Source: a bacterium
Lineage (GTDB): Bacteria; Patescibacteria; Paceibacteria; UBA6257; Brennerbacteraceae
Direction of reading: 5' to 3'
DNA: 7,193 bases
NCBI GenBank assembly: GCA_021813305.1
Contig: JAKALE010000017.1
Coordinates: 1-7,193 of the forward strand
Shown here: piece after piece, positions 1 through 3,958 of the stretch
How the letters are laid out: every line of letters starts with the position of its first letter
How positions within the stretch are numbered: the stretch's first letter is position 1
Made by a program: the position numbers and the translations under genes
Notes under the pieces: generated by a model
The model's input: only the letters and a program-made list of their open reading frames with translations
Told to the model about the DNA's origin: nothing
Database searches by the model: none

Positions 1-120
1 GTATTCCCTGATGGAATTAGCAAGTTCATCAAGATATTCCTGATTGAAATCCCTGCGCGGCTGGAACGGATTGGGTTTGATCTTCTCAACTTCGAGATAA
101 AAAACTGATTTGGGTTCCAT
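1..120 (-). CDS. ParB/RepB/Spo0J-like partition protein, N-terminal fragment (runs off left edge)
   Basis: Only the first 40 codons are present. The translation contains KIKPNPFQPRRDF at about residues 13-25, followed by YLDELANSIREY. This is the opening of the ParB/Spo0J N-terminal domain, which in complete proteins binds CTP and loads as a clamp at parS centromere sites to segregate chromosomes. The ATG at 120-118 is chosen because the homology starts right after it and because a promoter-like element lies directly upstream. The segment before the ParB domain is only about 10 residues, and I see no LGKGLxALI-type N-terminal peptide of the kind that chromosomal ParBs use to stimulate ParA. 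No parS-like sequence (TGTTTCACGTGAAACA type) was seen in the window. It could instead be another ParB-fold protein such as a Noc-like or plasmid-type regulator. The family call is well supported, but the exact role is not. Confidence 0.75.
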   Translation of the reverse strand, partial: MEPKSVFYLEVEKIKPNPFQPRRDFNQEYLDELANSIREY

Positions 121-127
121 GCCTTTA

Positions 128-157
128 ATGATACAGCAATTCTTGCAGTTTTGACAA
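128..157 (-). promoter_or_regulatory. Promoter of the parB-like gene (TTGTCA - 18 - TATCAT)
   Basis: On the minus strand TTGTCA (157-152) and TATCAT (133-128) are separated by 18 bases. A start 7 bases past the hexamer would fall at 121-120, on or next to the A of the ATG, so the transcript would be essentially leaderless. A purine stretch AAAGG sits only about one base from the ATG, too close for a normal Shine-Dalgarno pairing. The element overlaps the proposed tRNA-Leu promoter on the opposite strand. Confidence 0.5.
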
Positions 158-171
158 TTCGCCAGTAGAAT
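143..171 (+). promoter_or_regulatory. Probable tRNA-Leu promoter (TTGCAG - 17 - TAGAAT)
   Basis: TTGCAG at 143-148 and TAGAAT at 166-171 are 17 bases apart. Transcription would begin near 178, a few bases before the mature tRNA 5' end, which RNase P would trim. A perfect TTGACA at 151-156 also exists, but it is only 9 bases from TAGAAT, so it is not usable as its -35 with normal spacing. The hexamers are imperfect and the call rests mainly on position. Confidence 0.4.
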
Positions 172-181
172 AGACCTACGC

Positions 182-264
182 GGGCAAGTGGCGGAATGGC
201 AGACGCGACAGACTCAAAATCTGTTGATCGCAAGGTCGTGGGGGTTCGACTCCCCCCTTGCCCA
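182..264 (+). tRNA. tRNA-Leu(CAA)
   Basis: Class II tRNA that reads UUG leucine codons. The acceptor stem GGGCAAG (182-188) pairs with CTTGCCC (257-263), followed by discriminator A. The D arm contains GCGGAATGGCAGACGC. The anticodon stem ACAGA/TCTGT encloses the loop CTCAAAA, giving anticodon CAA after U33. A long variable arm and the T arm GGGGG-TTCGACT-CCCCC complete the cloverleaf. The 3' CCA is not encoded (the gene is followed by CACA), so a CCA-adding enzyme is required. It is transcribed divergently from the parB-like gene and convergently with folD. Confidence 0.95.
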
Positions 265-265
265 C

Positions 266-304
266 ACAAAAAACAAAAACTCGGCTTATGGCCGCGCTTT
301 TGTT
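266..304. terminator. Bidirectional terminator between tRNA-Leu and folD
   Basis: A short hairpin, CGGC (282-285) with GCCG (291-294) around a 5-base loop, is flanked by an A-rich stretch on the left (266-279) and a T-rich stretch on the right (298-304 and beyond). Read on the plus strand it can end tRNA-Leu; read on the minus strand it has the tail TTTTTGTTTTTTG and can end folD. It overlaps the last codons and stop of folD. The stem is short, so strength is uncertain. Confidence 0.6.
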
Positions 305-1131
305 TTGTATTCTTTTTGAAGCTCAATAAGATTCTTGAACAGCATCGCAACTGTGAGCGGCCCGATGCCGCCAGGCACTGGCGTCAGATAACTTGCTTTG
401 TTCGCCATCGAATCAAAATCAACGTCCCCGGTGACTTTTCCGTTGTGGCGCGAAAATCCAACATCAAACACAACCACGCCGTCTTTGAGCCCATCGCCTT
501 TGACCGCAGCCGGTGTGCCGAGCCCTGCGATGATGATATCGGCCTGTGGCAGCATGGTCTGAGCCGCATCGCCCCATGCGCGGAACGAACATGCGCCTGC
601 GCCCTGGTGCACGCACCAGGCAAGACACGGCATACCCACAAGTCGTCCCGCGCCAAGCACGACCACGAATGAATTCTTCACAGGAATATTATGCCGTGAA
701 ACGATGTAATCAATGGCGCCGGCGACCGGCGGCATAACCTTTGATTTTTTATCGTAAAACCTGCGAAATGCGGCATCGGACATAACATCTATGTCTTTCC
801 TTATATCGATTGCGTTAAAGCAGCGCTGGGAATCAAGATGGCTCGGCAACGGCAGCTGGATGACGATGCCGCATACGTCGGGGTTGGCGTTGTGGCGTTC
901 GATTTCCTTGATGAATTCTCGCTGCGTAATCGTCTCGTCGTACTCGTACACGCGCACCTCCAGTCCGAGTTTGTGCGCGAACGCGCGTTTCTGGGCAATG
1001 AATTTTTTCGTAGCCTCGCTTGGATGCACGCAACAGACTGCCACGGCTTTGCCTGCAAGTCGCCGCATAATCGGGCTGCGTCGGAACGACGCGTACAACG
1101 TATCAGCTAATGCGATTCCGTCGATAATCAT
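286..1131 (-). CDS. folD: Bifunctional methylenetetrahydrofolate dehydrogenase / methenyltetrahydrofolate cyclohydrolase FolD (divergent)
   Basis: FolD interconverts 5,10-methylene-, methenyl- and 10-formyl-tetrahydrofolate in the cytoplasm, feeding purine, thymidylate and formyl-Met synthesis. The 281-residue product is of usual family length. Seen in the sequence: catalytic-loop lysine K48 in FIAQK, IQLPLP (91-96) with Q92, D115 in KDIDVM, a Rossmann glycine loop GAGRLVGMP (160-168), and the C-terminal signature PVPGGIGPLT (251-260). It departs from the classical family in three places: Phe (F44) where a Tyr usually sits four residues before the lysine, Val (V116) for the glycine of DVDG, and PPVAGAI where PCTPxGI is typical. 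The ATG at 1131 is favoured because the IIDG motif normally found at FolD N-termini follows at once and a -10 element ends 6 bases upstream. Two AUA codons (I110, I114) lie in the active-site loop. Both activities are likely, but cofactor preference and cyclohydrolase rate cannot be judged. Confidence 0.93.
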   Translation of the reverse strand: MIIDGIALADTLYASFRRSPIMRRLAGKAVAVCCVHPSEATKKFIAQKRAFAHKLGLEVRVYEYDETITQREFIKEIERHNANPDVCGIVIQLPLPSHLDSQRCFNAIDIRKDIDVMSDAAFRRFYDKKSKVMPPVAGAIDYIVSRHNIPVKNSFVVVLGAGRLVGMPCLAWCVHQGAGACSFRAWGDAAQTMLPQADIIIAGLGTPAAVKGDGLKDGVVVFDVGFSRHNGKVTGDVDFDSMANKASYLTPVPGGIGPLTVAMLFKNLIELQKEYKTKARP

Positions 1132-1137
1132 GCAGTC

Positions 1138-1146
1138 AGTATAGCA
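1138..1146 (-). promoter_or_regulatory. Extended -10 promoter of folD (TGC-TATACT)
   Basis: On the minus strand TATACT (1143-1138) is preceded by TGC, matching the extended -10 form TGnTATAAT. No good -35 is present. The predicted start is exactly the A of the folD ATG at 1131, so folD would be leaderless. The palindrome at 1158-1187 covers the -27 to -56 region. Confidence 0.55.
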
Positions 1147-1157
1147 CAGAGAAACGA

Positions 1158-1187
1158 CAACACATGCCGCGTACGCGGCATGTGTTG
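1158..1187. terminator. 30-base perfect palindrome: terminator of the mscS-like gene, or operator upstream of folD
   Basis: The bases from 1158 to 1187 are a perfect inverted repeat (left arm CAACACATGCCGCGT, right arm its exact complement), with no unpaired centre in DNA and a 4-base GTAC loop in RNA. It lies 19 bases beyond the stop of the mscS-like gene. On the minus strand it is followed by TCGTTTCTC, which is only moderately T-rich. As RNA it would be a strong GC-rich hairpin and so a plausible terminator. Its perfect symmetry and position over the folD -35 region also allow a repressor-binding site. Confidence 0.6.
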
Positions 1188-1206
1188 CTTTGGTTTCTTA
1201 AAGAAA

Positions 1207-1914
1207 TTATCGCTCTTCGACTTCCGTACGGAAGCGCTCAAGCAGGTCGTGCGCATAATCGCGCCCGCCCAAACCGAACGCCAAACCGCCGGCGATCGCA
1301 AACATGCTGACCAAGCCGATCAAGACAATGTTGATCACGTCCGTAGCGATGTTCAGCTGGTGCAATGACACCAAAAAGCCGAAGGTAAACACCGCCCACT
1401 TGACCACGGCGCTCACGAAATTCGCCGACTTAAGGTTTGCGCCGCTGATCGCGCCGCGCACCGCTTTCTGGACGAAATTTCCGAACACCACGGTCAAAAG
1501 CAAGATGACCGACGCGACAATGACGTTGGGCAGATATCCAAGCAAGTCGCTGATTGCCGCCGTGACCGCCGAAAGGCGCAGAATGTCAGCGGAAGCCATC
1601 AAGAACGCAAGAATCATGACCCACTTCACCAATTCGCCGAGGAATTTGCTTGTGTCCAGGCGGATTCCTGCACGGTCGAAGAATGTCCGCACGCCGGCTT
1701 TGCCAAGCCACGAATCAATGCGCGTAAGGCTCACGATTTGCTCGACCAAACGTCCCAACCCTCTGGCGATGATCCAGCCGATCACGAATACGATCAGCGC
1801 GACCAACACCACTGGAATGAAGACCAGCACTTCCTGGTACACCAGGACCAATGCTCCGTATAACGCGTCCTGCAGATCAACGAGCTGCAAAGACATACCG
1901 CTGAATGGATCCAT
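1207..1914 (-). CDS. MscS-related membrane protein with conserved TM-helix repeats, lacking the cytoplasmic beta-domain
   Basis: A 235-residue inner-membrane protein resembling the conserved TM-helix (PF05552-type) family related to small-conductance mechanosensitive channels. Predicted membrane segments are at about 28-51, 92-112, 127-148, 167-187 and 194-216. The second and fourth are preceded by FLGELVKW and NFVSAVVKW, which look like internal repeats of the same unit. The last helix reads AIAGGLAFGLGGRDYAHDLLERF (206-228), the small-residue-rich helix that resembles the MscS pore helix TM3. The protein ends seven residues later, so the beta-domain and vestibule of true MscS are absent. 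The reading frame stays open upstream to 2157, but that extension runs antisense to hairpin and tRNA sequence, so I place the start at the ATG at 1914. No Shine-Dalgarno is visible. It may form a channel or a scaffold; function is inference. Confidence 0.75.
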   Translation of the reverse strand: MDPFSGMSLQLVDLQDALYGALVLVYQEVLVFIPVVLVALIVFVIGWIIARGLGRLVEQIVSLTRIDSWLGKAGVRTFFDRAGIRLDTSKFLGELVKWVMILAFLMASADILRLSAVTAAISDLLGYLPNVIVASVILLLTVVFGNFVQKAVRGAISGANLKSANFVSAVVKWAVFTFGFLVSLHQLNIATDVINIVLIGLVSMFAIAGGLAFGLGGRDYAHDLLERFRTEVEER

Positions 1915-1921
1915 TGTAGGT

Positions 1922-1927
1922 ATGTTA
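1922..1927 (-). promoter_or_regulatory. Possible leaderless -10 element of the mscS-like gene (TAACAT)
   Basis: On the minus strand TAACAT matches 4 of 6 consensus positions, and a start 7 bases downstream falls at 1915, next to the ATG at 1914. There is no convincing -35. It competes with the better extended -10 further upstream at 2000-2008. Low confidence. Confidence 0.25.
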
Positions 1928-1999
1928 GTTGTATGACTTATGAAGAATGATACAAGGAGCGTTCGACAGCGTCCCTGCACCGACCTTTGGTATGCATAC

Positions 2000-2008
2000 A
2001 GTATACCA
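2000..2008 (-). promoter_or_regulatory. Extended -10 promoter upstream of the mscS-like gene (TGG-TATACT)
   Basis: On the minus strand TATACT (2005-2000) preceded by TGG fits an extended -10 element. Transcription would start near 1993, leaving an untranslated leader of about 80 bases before the ATG at 1914. It lies just downstream of the tRNA-Ile(GAU) terminator, as expected for a separate transcription unit. Apart from this and the hairpin, I see nothing coding between 1915 and 2087. Confidence 0.45.
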
Positions 2009-2042
2009 CATCGGGTTGTCTTGTTTTCCCCAGAGAAGCGCA

Positions 2043-2084
2043 GAAACGCACAATCGGCCGCTTGAATGGCCGATTGTGCGTTTC
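2043..2084 (-). terminator. Strong hairpin terminator after tRNA-Ile(GAU)
   Basis: A 17-base perfect inverted repeat (2043-2059 with 2068-2084) surrounds an 8-base loop. Its left arm begins GAAACGCACAATCGGCC. It starts only four bases beyond the mature 3' end of tRNA-Ile(GAU) and, read on the minus strand, ends in GTTTC followed by TGCGCTTC. This is a typical position for an intrinsic terminator, though the T-tract is short and partly inside the stem. Confidence 0.75.
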
Positions 2085-2087
2085 CGG

Positions 2088-2159
2088 TGGGTGACGAAGG
2101 GATCGGACCTTCGGCCTCGTCTTTATCAGAGACGCGCTCTACCACTGAGCTAGTCACCC
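2088..2159 (-). tRNA. tRNA-Ile(GAU), with an unusual T loop
   Basis: Reads AUU and AUC isoleucine codons. On the minus strand: acceptor GGGTGAC/GTCACCC, D arm GCTC-AGTGGTA-GAGC, anticodon stem CGTCT/AGACG with loop CTGATAA (anticodon GAU), short variable loop AGGCC, T stem GAAGG/CCTTC and discriminator A. The T loop reads TCCGATC where TTCGANT is expected, putting C at position 55, normally the near-universal pseudouridine. CCA is not fully encoded (CCG follows). The gene begins only 12 bases after the stop codon of the small membrane protein gene on the same strand, so it is probably cut from a shared transcript, or has a promoter inside that gene. Confidence 0.93.
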
Positions 2160-2171
2160 GTACACAGTCCG

Positions 2172-2486
2172 TTATTTTTTCCCAGGAACCACGGATGGCG
2201 TCGTCGTCGCACTCGATGTCGCGTACGACAATGCCTTAAGCCAAAGCTGTGCCGATTGCAACCTGGAATCCGACTGCGCTTGAGAGATGAAAAAATGCGT
2301 TGCCTGCATGCCGCCGGTGCCGGAATGCGCGGATAATTGCTGCAGCAGGCCGCTTGAATACACAATACTATACCCTGCTGCGCCAAGAAGCACAAGGGAA
2401 AGCGAAACCGCGACAATCAGATACGCGTATTCTCCTTTTTTACCAACCTGAAGCTTCAATCCTGCTGTTTTCTGAAAAATGGCCAT
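2172..2486 (-). CDS. Small single-TM protein coupled to the PilO-like gene (unknown function)
   Basis: A 104-residue protein that I do not recognise as a named family. Its N-terminus is basic (K6, K11, K16, K17), followed by one hydrophobic helix at about 21-44, then a Ser/Ala/Gln-rich tail of about 60 residues ending SSATTTPSVVPGKK. By the positive-inside rule the tail should face outward. Its ATG lies 5 bases after the PilO-like stop with no Shine-Dalgarno sequence, so translation is probably coupled by termination-reinitiation. That linkage suggests a role next to PilO at the pilus inner-membrane platform, in the place a PilP-type partner might occupy, but I see no PilP signature or lipobox. 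tRNA-Ile(GAU) follows 12 bases downstream. Confidence 0.65.
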   Translation of the reverse strand: MAIFQKTAGLKLQVGKKGEYAYLIVAVSLSLVLLGAAGYSIVYSSGLLQQLSAHSGTGGMQATHFFISQAQSDSRLQSAQLWLKALSYATSSATTTPSVVPGKK

Positions 2487-2491
2487 AAAGA

Positions 2492-3025
2492 TTATCGCAA
2501 TAAGATTCTGCCGACCGTATTGAACTGGTATCCGGATCCGGATTGATTGATTTCCAGATTGCCAAAGTCAATGAAAAACGGCGCCTGTTCGAGAATGCGC
2601 AGATACGAAACAAAGCTATCGAGAGGCGCTTCGGCGCTCAACGTGAAACCGATATTTTTCTGTACGCGCGCGTCCCCTTGATATTCGGACCCGAATGCGA
2701 ACGTCTCCTGCACTTTGTTTTTCTGGGCTGTCTGCTCCATGAATCCGGTCAAGGTGAACAACGCTTCCTCGTCGGGAAACACGACCCGCAAATCCTGCAA
2801 CAGCGGTTCTGCCTGCTGGCGTTCCGCCTGTAAGGAAGAAAGCTGGTTGAATGCGACCTGGTTTGCCGCAAGCTGAGAACGCAATTGTAATATCGCGTCT
2901 ACGAGGACTGCACTCCGTCCAAATGAAATGATCAGCGCGACAATGAATGACACCGATAGCCCTCCGGCAATCATCAAAACACGGCGGGTATCCTGCTTGA
3001 AGTTGAAAAACGATTGCTCATTCAT
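2492..3025 (-). CDS. pilO: PilO-like type IV pilus inner-membrane assembly protein
   Basis: The 177-residue product has the PilO architecture: a short cytoplasmic N-terminus, one TM helix at about 17-36, a Gln/Leu/Ala-rich coiled coil at about 41-82, and a C-terminal domain with alternating strands and helices typical of the ferredoxin-like fold. In that last domain, FPDEEAL, LDSFVSYLRILEQAPFF and IDFGNLEI are typical of PilO proteins. In type IVa pilus machines PilO dimerises with PilN and links the cytoplasmic PilM ring to the platform. The start at 3025 is preferred over an upstream ATG at 3067 because the promoter lies between them. pilM and pilN are not adjacent; an unrelated dehydrogenase gene precedes. 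PilO homologues diverge strongly, so a related GspM-like protein is possible. Confidence 0.78.
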   Translation of the reverse strand: MNEQSFFNFKQDTRRVLMIAGGLSVSFIVALIISFGRSAVLVDAILQLRSQLAANQVAFNQLSSLQAERQQAEPLLQDLRVVFPDEEALFTLTGFMEQTAQKNKVQETFAFGSEYQGDARVQKNIGFTLSAEAPLDSFVSYLRILEQAPFFIDFGNLEINQSGSGYQFNTVGRILLR

Positions 3026-3038
3026 GTCACGTGCACGT

Positions 3039-3067
3039 ATTGTACAAACCGAAGTGAAAAAATACAA
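3039..3067 (-). promoter_or_regulatory. Promoter of the pilO-like operon (TTGTAT - 17 - TACAAT)
   Basis: On the minus strand TTGTAT (3067-3062) and TACAAT (3044-3039) are exactly 17 bases apart. The predicted start near 3032 leaves a leader of about 7 bases, too short for a Shine-Dalgarno interaction. The element starts just past the stop codon of the upstream dehydrogenase gene, so the pilO-like gene is its own transcription unit. Confidence 0.6.
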
Positions 3068-3073
3068 TGCGCC

Positions 3074-3811
3074 TTATCGAAGGCTATATCCGCCGTCAAC
3101 AACGAGCGTTTCTCCTGTGATATAACTCGCATCGTCGGAAGCAAGAAAAACGACTGGATGCGCTATCTCATCCGGCATGGCAATGCGCTGGAGAACCGTT
3201 TCCTTTTTGAATTGCTCAATGAGCTGATCGCCGGCGGCACGGGCCATATCAGTAACGACATTGCTTGGAAGCACCGCGTTGACACGCACCGACGGAGCAA
3301 GTTCTTTCGCAAACGCTTTGGTCAACGTAACCAAACCGCCTTTTGCCGAAGTATACGCAAGTACGCCCGCGGCGCCCAACATGCCGTACACGGATCCGAT
3401 ATTTACGATCGCCCCCTTGCCGCGCTTCAACATGTACGGCGCTACTTCCTTGATCATGATCCATGCGCTGGTGAGATTCGCGTCGATCGTTTTATGCCAC
3501 GTCATCATGTCGGATCTCCAATCCCCGGGCCTGATAATCGCACCGGCATTGTTCACTAATACGTCGATCTTTCCAAAATGCAACAAGGTTTCTGAGATTA
3601 ATGTACGCACATCTTCTTCCTTGGCCACGTCGGCCTGGATTGCATGAGCCCGCTTCGGACCAATGAGCGCAACGACCTCATCGGCCTTCTCTTTGCTCGT
3701 ACGGTAATTGACGATAACATTGGCGCCTTCGGCAGCCGCGGCAAGCACGATCGCGCGGCCGATGCCGCGGGACGAACCAGTGACTAAAACCGTTTTGTTT
3801 TCCAGTTTCAT
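3074..3811 (-). CDS. Short-chain dehydrogenase/reductase, FabG-like
   Basis: A 245-residue classical SDR, the usual length for FabG-type enzymes. Motifs in order: cofactor loop TGSSRGIG (11-18), NYR at 35-37 (a basic residue here often goes with NADP(H)), NNAG (87-90), active-site N112, S140, Y153 and K157 (YTSAK), RVNAVLPS (176-183) where PG is usual, and the C-terminal GETLVVDGGYS. It should reduce or oxidise a carbonyl/alcohol in the cytoplasm as a tetramer. Candidate activities are 3-oxoacyl-ACP reductase or a sugar/polyol dehydrogenase; no fatty-acid genes are nearby to choose between them. The start at 3811 is chosen because the beta-strand KTVLVTG follows at the normal distance and a TATAAT box lies immediately upstream, inside a longer open frame reaching 3868 that overlaps the tRNA. 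Confidence 0.9.
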   Translation of the reverse strand: MKLENKTVLVTGSSRGIGRAIVLAAAAEGANVIVNYRTSKEKADEVVALIGPKRAHAIQADVAKEEDVRTLISETLLHFGKIDVLVNNAGAIIRPGDWRSDMMTWHKTIDANLTSAWIMIKEVAPYMLKRGKGAIVNIGSVYGMLGAAGVLAYTSAKGGLVTLTKAFAKELAPSVRVNAVLPSNVVTDMARAAGDQLIEQFKKETVLQRIAMPDEIAHPVVFLASDDASYITGETLVVDGGYSLR

Positions 3812-3827
3812 GGTTTCATTATATACT
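3799..3827 (+). promoter_or_regulatory. Possible tRNA-Ile(UAU) promoter (TTTCCA - 17 - TATACT)
   Basis: TTTCCA (3799-3804, 4 of 6 matches) and TATACT (3822-3827) are 17 bases apart. Transcription would start near 3834, giving a 29-base leader removed by RNase P. The -10 element shares bases with the -10 of the divergent dehydrogenase gene. The spacing is good but the -35 is weak. Confidence 0.4.
3818..3823 (-). promoter_or_regulatory. Consensus -10 box of the SDR gene (TATAAT), leaderless start
   Basis: A perfect TATAAT on the minus strand (3823-3818) is followed by GAAACC and then the ATG. A start 7 bases from the hexamer is exactly the A of the start codon at 3811. No clear -35 is seen. 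No Shine-Dalgarno is present. Confidence 0.65.
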
Positions 3828-3862
3828 ATTCGCACGGGCACAAAACGTGTCCGCCATGATAT

Positions 3863-3934
3863 GCGCACTTAGCTCAGCGGTAGAGCGGGCGTCTTATACA
3901 CGTCTGGTCCCTGGTTCGAATCCAGGAGTGCGCA
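3863..3934 (+). tRNA. tRNA-Ile(UAU), reads AUA
   Basis: A complete cloverleaf: acceptor GCGCACT/AGTGCGC, D arm GCTC-AGCGGTA-GAGC, anticodon stem GGCGT/ACGTC (one G-U pair), loop CTTATAC, variable loop TGGTC, T arm CCTGG-TTCGAAT-CCAGG and discriminator A. With U33 fixed, the anticodon is UAU, complementary to AUA. Shifting the stem to give UAC (Val) would break pairing and put A at position 33, so I reject that. Most bacteria read AUA with a CAU tRNA whose C34 is changed to lysidine by TilS; a genomic UAU anticodon is the rarer alternative. CCA is not encoded (CTG follows). The gene is divergent from the SDR gene and convergent with ftsH. Confidence 0.92.
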
Positions 3935-3958
3935 CTGAACCATGTCGCAACCGGAAGC

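Noticed and set aside
151..156. Perfect TTGACA as the -35 of tRNA-Leu
   Set aside because: Only 9 bases separate it from TAGAAT, and no other -10-like hexamer lies at 16-18 bases.
121..195. In-frame upstream extension of the parB-like frame encoding a Cys-rich stretch (NCQNCKNCC)
   Set aside because: It overlaps the promoter elements and runs antisense into the tRNA-Leu gene, and it has no ATG start. I treat it as a chance open frame.
196..1144. Plus-strand open frames over tRNA-Leu and folD
   Set aside because: They are shadows of the well-supported tRNA and folD gene, with no domain resemblance in their translations.
1915..2157. Upstream extension of the mscS-like frame starting at 2157
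   Set aside because: The added residues are translated from the tRNA-Ile(GAU), its terminator hairpin and the promoter region and show no protein-like pattern.
3812..3868. Longer SDR start at 3868
   Set aside because: It overlaps the tRNA-Ile(UAU) gene and the consensus TATAAT. SDR homologues begin close to the ATG at 3811.
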